Below, piece by piece: positions 54,868 to 63,810 of a stretch of 64,000 bases of DNA. Positions within the stretch are counted from its first letter, which is position 1; each line of letters opens with the position of its first letter. Source of the stretch: DASZBX01 sp035943635 (lineage in GTDB: Bacteria; Actinomycetota; Actinomycetes; Streptomycetales; Catenulisporaceae); assembly GCA_035943635.1 (NCBI GenBank), contig DASZBX010000032.1, positions 1 to 64,000 on the forward strand, read 5' to 3'. The translations under genes and the position numbers were made by a program. The notes below the pieces were generated by a model, which ran no database searches, was not told the origin of the DNA, and saw only the letters and a program-made list of their open reading frames with translations.

Positions 54868-54894
54868 ATTGCGCACAACTTAATTGTGTGCAAT
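54868..54894. promoter_or_regulatory. OhrR operator
   Basis: A 27-bp near-perfect palindrome runs from 54868 to 54894, with half sites ATTGCGCACAA and TTGTGTGCAAT around CTTAA. It has the form of known OhrR boxes and lies between ohrR and ohr. Confidence 0.85.
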
Positions 54895-54946
54895 GCTGAT
54901 CTCAGCGCGGCAAGCCGGCCGCCGATGAGAGTGAAGGACGGATCCC

Positions 54947-55357
54947 ATGAGCGCGATCTACACCGCAGTGGCCACGGCGAGCGGGCGCGATGGTCGGGCG
55001 GTCAGCTCGGACGGGCAGCTGGACCTGAACCTGGCGTTCCCGCCGGCGCTGGGCGGCGACGGCAACGGCACGAACCCGGAGCAGCTGTTCGCGGCCGGGT
55101 ACGCGGCGTGCTTCGCCAGTGCGTTGGGCCTGGTCGGGCGGGAGGCCAAGGTGGACACCGGGGAGATCTCGGTGACGGCCGAGGTGGGCCTCAACAAGGA
55201 CGACACCAGCTTCGCGCTGTCGGTGGTGCTGCGGGTGGAGCTGCCGGAGGAGCTGGACAACGAGACCGGGCGTTCGCTCGTCGAGGCCGCGCACCAGGTC
55301 TGCCCGTACTCGAAGGCCACTCGGGGCAACGTGCCGGTTGAGCTCGTTGTCGAGTAG
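54947..55357 (+). CDS. ohr: organic hydroperoxide reductase Ohr
   Basis: The 136-residue protein has both redox cysteines of the Ohr/OsmC family: C55 in GYAACFASAL and C119 in HQVCPYSKATRGN. It reduces organic and fatty-acid hydroperoxides to alcohols, using lipoylated partners in known cases. The start at 54947 has GGACGGAT upstream. It is divergent from ohrR and followed by a strong hairpin. Confidence 0.93.
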   Translation: MSAIYTAVATASGRDGRAVSSDGQLDLNLAFPPALGGDGNGTNPEQLFAAGYAACFASALGLVGREAKVDTGEISVTAEVGLNKDDTSFALSVVLRVELPEELDNETGRSLVEAAHQVCPYSKATRGNVPVELVVE

Positions 55358-55399
55358 GCGCGTGGGGGAATAGGTACGTCGAAACAGATGTAGATGTAG

Positions 55400-55460
55400 C
55401 GGTCGGGTGGTGGTCGGGTGGTAATTCTGGTGCCGTATGGGCGGAACCACCACCCGACCG
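55400..55460. terminator. long-stem hairpin terminator
   Basis: CGGTCGGGTGGTGGT (55400-55414) pairs perfectly with ACCACCACCCGACCG (55446-55460) across a 31-nt loop, between ohr and a convergent membrane-protein gene. Confidence 0.7.
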
Positions 55461-55463
55461 TTG

Positions 55464-55715
55464 TCATTGTGCGGGGGCTACGTCTGCGTGGGTCAGGCGG
55501 CGAAGTGCGAGCATGCCGCCGATGCCGGGGATCGCCGCTATCAGCGTGCTGCGGGTAGAACTACGGCTGTCTTGGGAGGCCGCGTAGATGCTGAAAAGCC
55601 AGGCGCAGCCGTGAATCGGGCCGATCATCGCGGCGATGCCGGGGGCGTTCGCGGTCGCCATGTTGATCAGGAGCGCGAGGAGCGAGACCAGTTCGACGGT
55701 CGCAGATATCTGCAA
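55464..55715 (-). CDS. small membrane protein, DUF3817-like
   Basis: The 83-residue product has three membrane segments and the motif IAAMIGPIHGCAWLFSIYAA, similar to DUF3817 proteins with a membrane-embedded HG. The only usable start in this stretch is TTG 55715; the same frame runs upstream to the TGA of the DUF2269 gene, so reinitiation after that stop is likely. It is the last gene of a four-gene minus-strand run. Confidence 0.6.
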   Translation of the reverse strand: MQISATVELVSLLALLINMATANAPGIAAMIGPIHGCAWLFSIYAASQDSRSSTRSTLIAAIPGIGGMLALRRLTHADVAPAQ

Positions 55716-55742
55716 TGGGCGGCGGGTGTTGCGGTTGATGGT

Positions 55743-56261
55743 TCACACTCCGGTGGTAGAGCCCGGGCGCACGATCATCAGGACTGTGACGGTGGCCCAT
55801 AGTAGGTTGAAGATGCCGGTGAACATGGCCAGGCGGGTTGCGACGTCGCGGATGGGCGTCGTGGTCGTGGCCGCGATCGGGGTCGCGGTCGTGGGGGCGA
55901 CGATGGTGAGAGGTGCTGCGGCGGTGAGGTTGGCGACGATGTCGTCTTGGCGCGGGAGTACGAACAGCACCAGGACAACGGCGGCCACGGCAGTCAGAGC
56001 GATGGCCGTAATCAGCCAGGGACTGCCGAGTACATGCAGACTGCTGGCAGTGGCGAACCCGAACACCGGCACCGCGATGCCGATCGCCGCATAGACCCGG
56101 CAGATACGACGCAGAACATTGACGGTCGCCAGCGCCCCCGGATCCTCGGGCGCGTCGGCGGCACGGCGAGCAGCGGCAGGGAACATGCTGGCCGCGACCG
56201 TCACCGGGCCGATGGCGACGATGGCCGTCAAGACATGCACGGCGAGCAGGAACTTTGTCAT
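55743..56261 (-). CDS. DUF2269-like membrane protein
   Basis: The 172-residue protein has four membrane segments, FLLAVHVLTAIVAIGPVTVA near the start (a conserved HV...GP motif of DUF2269), and an Ala/Thr/Pro-rich loop near residue 125. The function of the family is unknown. Its ATG overlaps the upstream gene's stop by 4 bp. Confidence 0.7.
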   Translation of the reverse strand: MTKFLLAVHVLTAIVAIGPVTVAASMFPAAARRAADAPEDPGALATVNVLRRICRVYAAIGIAVPVFGFATASSLHVLGSPWLITAIALTAVAAVVLVLFVLPRQDDIVANLTAAAPLTIVAPTTATPIAATTTTPIRDVATRLAMFTGIFNLLWATVTVLMIVRPGSTTGV

Positions 56262-56668
56262 CGGGTGACGCCTGACTCGACCACTCGCGCGCCGCTGACC
56301 CTGGAGCTGGGCAGGCGCCCGGCCTTGGCGGTCCCGGCGGCCTGGTCGCCGGTGATCGTGAGGGTGACGACCAGGTTGAGCCGCATGGGCTTGGTGATCG
56401 ACTGGTGCCATGTGATTTCGTTGCCCTGCATGGTGATCTCGGTCAGTGGGACCTGTTCGCCGGAGGCGAGGTCGCGGGCGGTGCCGGTCCAGGAACCACC
56501 AGCGCCGTGAGGGTTGTCAGGACTGTCCTGGTCGCTGGGATCGCGCATGAGGGTGACCTCGCTGCGCTGTTTTCCCAGCGGGGTGCTGACAATCAGGTTC
56601 CAGGTGCCTTCTGCGGTCATGAGGGGGTCAGTCACTTTCGGTGTCTTGTTCGTGGTCTTATTCGTCAT
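56258..56668 (-). CDS. hypothetical beta-rich protein
   Basis: The 136-residue protein is predicted to be mostly beta strands: GTWNLIVSTPLGKQRSEVTL, GSWTGTARDLASGEQVPL, MQGNEITWHQSITKPMRLNL and VVTLTITGDQAAGTAKAG. The repeated strand pattern resembles small lipocalin-like barrels found in many actinobacteria, without a known role. It is coupled to the DUF2269 gene by an ATGA overlap. Confidence 0.6.
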   Translation of the reverse strand: MTNKTTNKTPKVTDPLMTAEGTWNLIVSTPLGKQRSEVTLMRDPSDQDSPDNPHGAGGSWTGTARDLASGEQVPLTEITMQGNEITWHQSITKPMRLNLVVTLTITGDQAAGTAKAGRLPSSRVSGARVVESGVTR

Positions 56669-56680
56669 CGGGCAGGTGGG

Positions 56681-57364
56681 TCATGACGGGCTGGAGACAG
56701 CCCCGACTCCGGCCGGAACCGGACCGTGGTCGCGCCACACGACGCCACGGCGTTCGTGCGCGAACAAGCGCTCGACGCTGTGGGCGATACGCGGGCCGAC
56801 CTCGCGCTCCAGCAGGTACAACCCCAGTTCGAGCCCTGAGGTCACGCCCGCGGCGGTGATCAGATCGCCGTCGTCCACGACGCGGGCGTCGATCGCTACG
56901 GCGCCGGTGGCGTCCAGGGCGTCCATGCCCGCGTGGTGCGTCGTCGCGTTGCGGCCCTCGATCAGGCCGGCCATGGCCAGGATCAGCGAGCCGCCGCAGA
57001 CCGTGGCGACGGTCAGGCCGTCCCGGGCGAGCGCCTCGCTCATCAGGCGGGGCAGGTCGGTCTCCAGCGTCCGGCCGAGGATGGCCGGGATGGACCGTCG
57101 CTCTTCCTCGTCGGTCATGTCCTCGCGGGGCATGAGGCCTACGGCTCCTGGCAGCACGATCACGTCGGCGCGGGACGGGTCTATCGTCGCGGCCGCGCTC
57201 AGCGATACGCCGACAATCCCGCTGGGTACGTCCCGCGCACCCTCCGCGCTGACGAGCTGCACGTCGACCCCGTCAACGTACTCGGATGCCGCGCTGAGGG
57301 CTTCGAACGGGGCGATGACGTCCAACGGGTCGAACCCGTCGAACAGGACGAACTGGGCGAGCAT
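56681..57364 (-). CDS. DJ-1/PfpI family protein
   Basis: The 227-residue protein has the DJ-1/PfpI fold: AQFVLFDGFDPLDVIAPFEA (residues 2-21), DVIVLPGAVGLMP, and the nucleophile elbow ATVCGGSLILAMAGL with a cysteine near residue 120. Members include isonitrile hydratases and glyoxalase-like enzymes; the sequence does not decide. It is divergent from a GlxA-type AraC regulator that shares the same fold in its sensor domain. Confidence 0.85.
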   Translation of the reverse strand: MLAQFVLFDGFDPLDVIAPFEALSAASEYVDGVDVQLVSAEGARDVPSGIVGVSLSAAATIDPSRADVIVLPGAVGLMPREDMTDEEERRSIPAILGRTLETDLPRLMSEALARDGLTVATVCGGSLILAMAGLIEGRNATTHHAGMDALDATGAVAIDARVVDDGDLITAAGVTSGLELGLYLLEREVGPRIAHSVERLFAHERRGVVWRDHGPVPAGVGAVSSPS

Positions 57365-57551
57365 CGGCGGACTCTCTTCTACGATCTTCTGCGATTCGAT
57401 CTGGGCGCCACCCACGCTATGAAGATCCGGACGGGTCGGCCCAGTGGCTGGATCGACAAAGAGCAATGGATTCTCGCCAGCGGCAAACGAGCGTCCAAAA
57501 TATCGAGTCGGAGTGATGTACCAGTTCGGTAGCGATGGCGGGAACTGGGTT

Positions 57552-58541
57552 ATGGTGGCGTTTGTGCATACCGTGGTGGTGTTGGCGTTGGACCATGTGG
57601 TGGCGTTCGACCTGTCGACGCCGATCGAGGTGTTCGGGCGTGTGCGCCTGCCGGACGGGCGCAATCCGTACCGCGTGCGGGTCTGCGCGCCGACGGCCGA
57701 GGTCCGCTCGGAGACGTTCGTCGTCCGGGCGCCCTGGGGGTTGGATGCGCTGGCCGACGCGGACACGATCATCATCCCCGGGTGCTCGGAGAAGGCCGGA
57801 GAACCGCCGGCCGAGGTCCTCAACGCACTACGCGCCGCAGCGGCCCGGGGTACCCGCATCGCCTCGATCTGCGCAGGCGCATTCACGCTCGCGGCAACCG
57901 GGTTGCTGGACGGATTGGCCGCCACAACGCACTGGATCGCCACCGACCTGTTCGCGAAGCGGTACCCGCTCGTGGACGTGCGGCCCGAAGTGCTGTACGT
58001 CGACAACGGACGCCTGCTGACCTCGGCCGGAGCGGCCGCCGGGCTGGATCTGTGCCTGCACATGATCCGCTGTGACCTGGGGTCCGCGGTGGCCGCCGAT
58101 GCTGCGCGGTTGTCGGTCATGCCGTTGGAACGGGAAGGCGGGCAGGCGCAGTTCATCGTGCACCGGCAGCCTCCGGCGCCGCAGGGGTCGGCGCTGGAAC
58201 CGGTGATGGTGTGGATGCAGGACCACCTCGGCCAGGACCTGACTCTCGAGGCGATGGCGGCGCGCAGCGGGATGGGCGAGCGGACGTTCAGTCGGCGTTT
58301 CCGCGAGCAGACCGGAACGACGCCGTTGCAGTGGCTCCTGTGCGCGCGGGTCCGGCAGGCGCAGTACCTGCTGGAGACCACCGACTACACGGTCGAGCGG
58401 ATCGCCGAGCAGGCGGGGTTCGGGTCGGCGACTTCGTTCCGCGAGCGGTTCAAGCGGGTTACATCTACTACGCCGCACGCCTACCGGTCCGCATTCCACA
58501 GCCGCGCAGATGGAAGGGCGAGCGCGGCGGCGGTCGGCTGA
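57552..58541 (+). CDS. GlxA family AraC-type regulator
   Basis: The 329-residue protein has an N-terminal DJ-1/PfpI-like sensor domain (residues 1-185, VVVLALDHVVAFDLSTPIEV, ASICAGAFTLAATGLLDG) and a C-terminal AraC domain with two helix-turn-helix motifs (TLEAMAARSGMGERTFSRRF, VERIAEQAGFGSATSFRERF). It probably controls the divergent DJ-1 gene 187 bp away. The start is the ATG at 57552. A MerR-type half site overlaps its stop codon. Confidence 0.9.
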   Translation: MVAFVHTVVVLALDHVVAFDLSTPIEVFGRVRLPDGRNPYRVRVCAPTAEVRSETFVVRAPWGLDALADADTIIIPGCSEKAGEPPAEVLNALRAAAARGTRIASICAGAFTLAATGLLDGLAATTHWIATDLFAKRYPLVDVRPEVLYVDNGRLLTSAGAAAGLDLCLHMIRCDLGSAVAADAARLSVMPLEREGGQAQFIVHRQPPAPQGSALEPVMVWMQDHLGQDLTLEAMAARSGMGERTFSRRFREQTGTTPLQWLLCARVRQAQYLLETTDYTVERIAEQAGFGSATSFRERFKRVTSTTPHAYRSAFHSRADGRASAAAVG

Positions 58542-58580
58542 CACTGTCACGAGGCGTTTTCAGAACTTGGGCAGATTCCA

Positions 58581-58608
58581 CTTGACACTGTCACGTGACA
58601 GTGTCAAG
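58581..58608. promoter_or_regulatory. 28-bp perfect palindrome, MerR-type operator/promoter
   Basis: Positions 58581-58608 form a perfect palindrome centred on CACGTG, with half sites CTTGACACTGTCAC and GTGACAGTGTCAAG. TTGACA at 58582 would be the -35 element. An extra half site TGACACTGTCACG lies at 58539-58551 over the AraC stop codon. The start codon of the MerR gene is only 9 bp further, so its mRNA has almost no leader. Confidence 0.85.
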
Positions 58609-58616
58609 GTTGCCCT

Positions 58617-59417
58617 GTGGATACCGAGACTTGGACGCTGGACGAACTGGCGCGGCGGGCCGGACAGGCGCTCGCCGCCGATTCCGTACGCGCGCCGAAC
58701 GGCCGCGTCCGCGAGCGGCCGGACGGTCGGTCGATCCGTTGGTACGCCACGATCGGCTTGGTCGACCGGCCGGTGGCCGGGCCCGGCCGGACCGCGCTGT
58801 ACGGGCCGCGGCACCTGGTGCAGCTGGTCGCCGTCAAACGGCTCCAGGCGCAGGGGTTCTCGCTCGCCGAGATCCAGGCCGAGCTGGCCGGGGCCGCCGA
58901 GGCGAAGTTGCGGCGGATCGCCGACCTTCCGCCGGACGGCGAGCTGAGTCTGCCCATGCCGCTGCCCGCACCCGTGACGCGCGCCAGGCCTGGTGCTATA
59001 CCCACTGCACCCGCTGAGCCGGCCGCGCCGACCGGCGGAAACACCGCGCCACCGGCCCGTTTCTGGGCCACCCGGCCCGCCCGGGCGACCGGGGCGCCGA
59101 CCGAAGGGCCGACCGCGGAATCGCCAGCAGCACCGGAAGCTGTACCCGCTTCAGCATCAGGATCGGCAGGGGCAGAAGCAGCCTTGGCCGTAGCAAGCGC
59201 ACCAGATCCCACCCCGACCCTCGACAGCGGACCGCTCTCCGTCCGCTACGAGATCGCCCTGTCCGACATTGTCACGCTGACCGTCCCGTCCCACCCGACC
59301 GCCGACGATCTCGCCGCCATCCGCGAGGCCGCCGCCGGACTGCTCGACCTCCTCGCCGCCCGCGGCCTCACCACTGCTCTAGGAGTCCACGATGAAAACC
59401 AGCACCATGCCGATTGA
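58617..59417 (+). CDS. MerR family regulator with long C-terminal domain
   Basis: The 266-residue protein has a MerR-like winged helix (WTLDELARRAGQALAADSVR, IRWYATIGLVDRPV, YGPRHLVQLVAVKRLQAQGF, residues 6-95), a Pro/Ala/Thr-rich linker (about 120-195) and a C-terminal domain with VRYEIALSDIVTLTVPSHPT and a helix. The C-terminal domain is shared by regulators that precede VIT/VWA genes. Its frame overlaps the next gene by 26 bp. It probably binds the 28-bp palindrome in its own promoter. Confidence 0.8.
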   Translation: MDTETWTLDELARRAGQALAADSVRAPNGRVRERPDGRSIRWYATIGLVDRPVAGPGRTALYGPRHLVQLVAVKRLQAQGFSLAEIQAELAGAAEAKLRRIADLPPDGELSLPMPLPAPVTRARPGAIPTAPAEPAAPTGGNTAPPARFWATRPARATGAPTEGPTAESPAAPEAVPASASGSAGAEAALAVASAPDPTPTLDSGPLSVRYEIALSDIVTLTVPSHPTADDLAAIREAAAGLLDLLAARGLTTALGVHDENQHHAD

Positions 59418-62112
59418 CCTGATCCTCGACGAGCAGACCGGTCCGTCCTTCGACGAGGCGGGCTTCGGGTCGCTGCTGACCGAGGCGGGCAATCTGCCGT
59501 TGTACCGGCTCGGCGTGCGCGCCGCGATCACCGGGCTGGCCGCGGGGATCGAGCTGACCCAGACCTTCCGCAATCCGTCCGACACGCCGGTGGAGGCGAC
59601 GTACATCTTCCCGCTGCCGGACCGGGCCGCCGTCACCGCGCTGACCATGACCGCCGGGGGCCGCGTGGTCAAGGGCGAGCTGCAGGAGCGCGGCGCCGCG
59701 CGGCAGGCCTACCACACGGCGATCGCGGCCGGGCAGCGGGCGAGCATCGCGGAGGAGGAGCGGCCGGACGTCTTCACCATGCGGGTCGGCAACATACTCC
59801 CCGGCGAGGACGTGACCGTCGCGCTGACCCTGGCCGGGCCGCTGCCGTTCGCCGACGGGCAGGCCGAGTTCCGGTTCCCGCTGGTCGTCGCGCCGCGCTA
59901 CATCCCGGGCGCCGCGCTGGCGGGCCCGCAGGTCGGCGTCGGCCACGGCCCGGACACCGACGCCGTGCCGGACGCCTCGCGGATCACCCCGCCGGTGCTG
60001 CTGCCCGGGTTCCCGAACCCGGTCGACCTGTCCATCGAGGTCCGGATCGACCCGGCCGGGCTCGCGCTGAACGGCATCGCGTCCAGCCTGCACGCGGTCA
60101 GCGAGGAGGACGGCGTCATCCGGATTCACCCTGGAGAGAGGGTGAATCGGGACTTCATCCTGCGGCTGGCCTATGAGGAGGGCGCTACCGCGCTGGTCCT
60201 GGTCCCGGACGCAGCCGACAGCGCTGACAGTGACAACGCCCCGGAAGGCACGTACCAGCTGACGGTGCTGCCCCCGGCGATCGGCGCGGCGTCCGCCAAG
60301 CCCAAGCGGGCCCGGGACCTGGTGCTGCTGCTCGACCGGTCCGGCAGCATGGACGGCTGGAAGATGGTCGCGGCCCGGCGGGCGGCGGCGCGGATCGTGG
60401 ACACGCTCACCTCGGGTGACCGGTTCGCGGTGCTCACCTTCGACCACGAGATCGGCTGGCCGGACCGCCTGCCGTCCGGGCTGATCGCCGGGACCGACCG
60501 GCACCGGTACCGCGCCGTCGAACACCTGGCCCGGGTCGACGCGCGGGGCGGCACGGAACTGGCCGAGCCGCTGGCCGAGGCGCTCAAGCTGCTCCGGGAC
60601 GAGGCCCGGGACCGGGTGCTGGTGCTGGTCACGGACGGCCAGGTCGGCAACGAGGACCAGATCCTGCGCGAGGTCGCCCCCGGGCTGGCCGGCGTGCGGG
60701 TGCACACGGTCGGCATCGACCAGGCGGTCAACGCGGGCTTCCTCGGCCGGCTGGCCGGGCTCGGCGGCGGGCGGTGCGAACTGGTCGAGTCCGAGGACCG
60801 GCTGGACGACGCGATGGACCGGATCCACCGGCGGATCACCGCGCCCACGGTGTCCGGGGTGAGCATCGAGGCCGACGGGCTGGACCTGGTCCCGGACACC
60901 GCGAGCCCGGCCCGCGTCCCGGACCTGTTCCCGGGCGTGCCGCTGGTCGTCACCGGCCGGTACAAGGGCGGTGCGGGCGGTGCGGTGAAGGTCAGTGGCC
61001 TGACCCCGGACGAGGAGCCGTGGAGCGTGTCGGTGCCCGGCGCGGTCGCGGACCGGCCGGAGGTGGCCAAGATCTGGGCCCGCGGGCGGCTGCGCGACCT
61101 GGAGGACCGGTACGTCGTGCGCGGGACCGAGACGCTGGAGCGCGAGATCGTGGCGACCTCGCTGCGGCACGGCGTGCTGTGCCGGTTCACCGCGTTCGTG
61201 GCCGTGGACGTGCGCGTGGTCACCGACGGCGCAGCCCCGCACCAGGTGACGCAGTTGGTTGAGTTGCCCGCGGGCTGGGAACCCATGGCGGACATGCAGC
61301 CCGAACTGCGCCGGTCCGGAATCGCCGGTCCGCCGAGCGTGTCGCGGGCCCGGTTCGGCGCCGCGATGCCGTCGCTGGCCGGGGCACCGCCGGCCCCGCC
61401 CATGATGGCTGCACCGACGGTGATCTCGCCCAGCGTTATGAGGGGTTCGGGCCCGGTGGCGGCCGCGGAACCCGCGCCGCCCGCGCCCAAGCCGGCCGGG
61501 CCGGCCGCGCCGGTCGGATTCTCCGCGGACTACGCCGCCGTCGGGGAGTACGAGGACAGCGACAGTGCCTCGCTCTCCGCGCCGCCGACGATGGGCAAGA
61601 AGTTGCGCAAGCCGTCCGGCGGTGCGCCGTCTGCCCAGGCCACGCCGTACGGCCAGGTCGGCGGTGGCGGCGGCGCAGGCGGCGGCGCTTACGGTGCTGG
61701 TCCTGGCGCCGGTAGCGTCGGCGGCGGCGCCGGGTACGGTCCGGTGCCCGCCAAGGAGTCGGAGCCGGTCGTGGCGGACCCGGCGTTGGCGGCGGTGGCC
61801 GAGCAGGCCGCGATCGAGCTGCGCCGCCTCCAGGACGCCGCCGCCGAGCCCGCGTCCGTGCGCCGGGACCTGCTGGACGATCTGGCCAGCCGGCTCGACG
61901 CGCTCGTGCAGGACCTGGTCCAGCGCGGTGCGGGGCAGTCGGCGGTGGAGAGCCTGCGCGCGCTGGTCACGGTGCTGCGGGACGGCTCCGTTGCGCTGGC
62001 AGACCGGTGGGCCCGCGCGCAGGCCGGGCTGGAAGAGCTTGTCGCGCTCGCTGCGGCGGCCGTTGCGGCAGCCGAGGCACCGGCCGGGCGCAAGGCGTTC
62101 TGGAAGCGCTGA
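59392..62112 (+). CDS. VIT and von Willebrand factor A domain protein
   Basis: The 906-residue protein has a VIT domain at about residues 35-165 (VEATYIFPLPDRAAVTALTM, GEDVTVALTLAGPLPF) and a VWA domain at about 305-480 with a complete MIDAS (LLLDRSGSMDGW, then T and D in RGGTEL and VTDGQVGN). No signal peptide or membrane segment is visible, so it acts in the cytoplasm. Residues 630-780 are low complexity (Pro/Ala, then Gly-rich), and the C-terminus is helical (AIELRRLQDAAAEPASVRRD). It is translationally coupled to the MerR gene. Bacterial VIT/VWA proteins have no settled function; metal-dependent assembly is likely. Confidence 0.88.
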   Translation: MKTSTMPIDLILDEQTGPSFDEAGFGSLLTEAGNLPLYRLGVRAAITGLAAGIELTQTFRNPSDTPVEATYIFPLPDRAAVTALTMTAGGRVVKGELQERGAARQAYHTAIAAGQRASIAEEERPDVFTMRVGNILPGEDVTVALTLAGPLPFADGQAEFRFPLVVAPRYIPGAALAGPQVGVGHGPDTDAVPDASRITPPVLLPGFPNPVDLSIEVRIDPAGLALNGIASSLHAVSEEDGVIRIHPGERVNRDFILRLAYEEGATALVLVPDAADSADSDNAPEGTYQLTVLPPAIGAASAKPKRARDLVLLLDRSGSMDGWKMVAARRAAARIVDTLTSGDRFAVLTFDHEIGWPDRLPSGLIAGTDRHRYRAVEHLARVDARGGTELAEPLAEALKLLRDEARDRVLVLVTDGQVGNEDQILREVAPGLAGVRVHTVGIDQAVNAGFLGRLAGLGGGRCELVESEDRLDDAMDRIHRRITAPTVSGVSIEADGLDLVPDTASPARVPDLFPGVPLVVTGRYKGGAGGAVKVSGLTPDEEPWSVSVPGAVADRPEVAKIWARGRLRDLEDRYVVRGTETLEREIVATSLRHGVLCRFTAFVAVDVRVVTDGAAPHQVTQLVELPAGWEPMADMQPELRRSGIAGPPSVSRARFGAAMPSLAGAPPAPPMMAAPTVISPSVMRGSGPVAAAEPAPPAPKPAGPAAPVGFSADYAAVGEYEDSDSASLSAPPTMGKKLRKPSGGAPSAQATPYGQVGGGGGAGGGAYGAGPGAGSVGGGAGYGPVPAKESEPVVADPALAAVAEQAAIELRRLQDAAAEPASVRRDLLDDLASRLDALVQDLVQRGAGQSAVESLRALVTVLRDGSVALADRWARAQAGLEELVALAAAAVAAAEAPAGRKAFWKR

Positions 62113-62211
62113 CCGGTAGCAATAGTAAAAACCTTGCGGCCCGTGGCCCGGCGTCTTCGGACGTCGCGGCAGCGGGCCGCGGTGCTGTGCGCGGCCGTGG
62201 CAGCGGCCGGA

Positions 62212-63021
62212 TCAGGCCTGGCTGCCGGTCGCGAACTGCCGCAGCGCGCCGGCGAGCACGTCCGCCTCGACGCTGTGCTGCTCGCCCGGCACGGGCTGGA
62301 ACGTGGCGGTCGGCAGCAACTCGGCCAGCGCGGCCGCCGCGGTGGCCAGCCACGGTTCGGTGCCCAGGCCGTGCATGACCAGGACCGGCACGGTGATCGC
62401 AGCCCAGCGGTCGGCCGGGAGGGGAGCGCCGGACATGGTCGTGCCCATGATCCGCCCGTCGTACGCGATGGTCGAGGCGACCGCCTCCAGACCGGCCCAG
62501 AACGGGGCCTGGCGCATGCCGGCCACGGCCTCGGCGGGCATGCCGATCGCGGCCGTCATGAACAGTTCCACCGCGTCGCCGGGGCGGCCGTCGGCGGTGT
62601 AGGCGTCGAGCCGCTGGACGTAGTCGGCCGGCAGCGGCGGGTGGGTGTCGTCGACGACGAACGGCGGCTCGAACACGGCCAGGTGGGTGATCGGCAGGCC
62701 CGCGGCCGCGGCGTCCAGGGCGAGCACCGCACCGGAGGACATGCCGCACACGACGGCCGGCGCCCCGGCGTCGGAGATCAGCACGGCGATGTCCTCGATC
62801 TCGCGCTCGATCGCGTACGGCGCGGTGTCCGAGCTCTCCCCGCGGCCGCGCCGGTCGTAGCCGTAGACCCGGAACTCGTTCCCCAGCAGCTCGCCGACCT
62901 GCGCGTTCAGGGGGTTCACGGCGCGGTGGCTGGTTGCGCCGTCGATCAGGATCAGCGGCCGGCCGTCGCCCCAGGCGTCGAAGGCGATGGTGGTGGAGTC
63001 CTTGGATCGGACGGTGCTCAT
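62212..63021 (-). CDS. alpha/beta hydrolase
   Basis: The 269-residue protein has the complete alpha/beta hydrolase pattern: LILIDGATSHRAVNP with the oxyanion region, YDRRGRGESSD, the nucleophile elbow CGMSSGAVLALDAAA near residue 96, VPVLVMHGLGTEPW and a C-terminal catalytic His in GEQHSVEADVL. The substrate is unknown. It is divergent from a TetR gene, which probably represses it through the inverted repeat between them. Confidence 0.88.
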   Translation of the reverse strand: MSTVRSKDSTTIAFDAWGDGRPLILIDGATSHRAVNPLNAQVGELLGNEFRVYGYDRRGRGESSDTAPYAIEREIEDIAVLISDAGAPAVVCGMSSGAVLALDAAAAGLPITHLAVFEPPFVVDDTHPPLPADYVQRLDAYTADGRPGDAVELFMTAAIGMPAEAVAGMRQAPFWAGLEAVASTIAYDGRIMGTTMSGAPLPADRWAAITVPVLVMHGLGTEPWLATAAAALAELLPTATFQPVPGEQHSVEADVLAGALRQFATGSQA

Positions 63022-63055
63022 GGCGGTCTCCTCGTCTCGTGGTCCCGAACTGGAA

Positions 63056-63095
63056 CTAGACGGTACAGTACTCGTTCGGGTACGGAACCGTCTAG
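63056..63095. promoter_or_regulatory. inverted repeat in the hydrolase/TetR divergent promoter
   Basis: CTAGACGGT (63056-63064) and ACCGTCTAG (63087-63095) are exact inverted copies with a 22-bp spacer, the same spacing as the AGACAG operator at 14768-14815. Inside lie further partly symmetric bases (GTACAGTA and GGTACGG). Confidence 0.7.
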
Positions 63096-63126
63096 TACAC
63101 TTTCGAAGCGAAGAAGGGGAGGTGCC

Positions 63127-63810
63127 GTGGACCGACCACTGGACGCCGTCCGACCGGCCGCACTGGACGCCGACGGCCCGGACGAGGGCCGCACCGCGCG
63201 CAAACGGCGGGCGATCCTGACCGCGGCCACCGAGGTGTTCCTCCAGCACGGCTATCTCGGCGCGAGCATGGACGAGGTCGCCGCGAAGGCCTCGGTGTCC
63301 AAGCAGACCGTGTACAAGCAGTTCGCGGACAAGGAGCACCTGTTCGCGGAGATCATCCTCGGGACGAGGGCGCATGTGGTCGACGGCCTGGCCAGCGCCT
63401 TCGCCGAGACGGTGGACGACGCCGCGGACGTCCGCGAGGCCCTGCGCGACCTGGCCCGGCGCTTGCTGGACGGCCTGCTCCAGCCGGACGTGCTGCGCCT
63501 GCGCCGGCTCGTGCTGGCCGAGGCCGACCGGTTTCCGGAGATCAGTGCGGCCTGGTTCGAGGTCTCATTCCACCGGTCGCTCGTGGTGCTGGGCGAGGCG
63601 ATGACGCGGCTGGTCGGGGACGGGTTGCTGCGTGAGCTGTCCGACCCGACCCTCGCCGCGTATCAGTTCGCTGGGTTGGTCATGTACAAGCCGATGAACC
63701 AGGCGATGTTCGCCGGAACCGAGGCCCGGCTCGATCCGGCGGAACTCGACCACATCGCTGATCAGGCTGCTGCGGTGTTCATGGCGGCTTATGGGCGCGG
63801 ATCGTCCTGA
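63127..63810 (+). CDS. TetR family regulator
   Basis: The 227-residue protein has its TetR domain at about residues 25-70 (KRRAILTAATEVFLQHGYLG, VSKQTVYKQFADKEHLF) and a C-terminal TetR_C domain with LRLRRLVLAEADRFPEISAA, a form common among repressors of detoxification genes. GGGGAGG precedes GTG 63127. It probably represses the divergent hydrolase and itself. Its 3' end overlaps the convergent LOG-like gene by 22 bp. Confidence 0.88.
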   Translation: MDRPLDAVRPAALDADGPDEGRTARKRRAILTAATEVFLQHGYLGASMDEVAAKASVSKQTVYKQFADKEHLFAEIILGTRAHVVDGLASAFAETVDDAADVREALRDLARRLLDGLLQPDVLRLRRLVLAEADRFPEISAAWFEVSFHRSLVVLGEAMTRLVGDGLLRELSDPTLAAYQFAGLVMYKPMNQAMFAGTEARLDPAELDHIADQAAAVFMAAYGRGSS

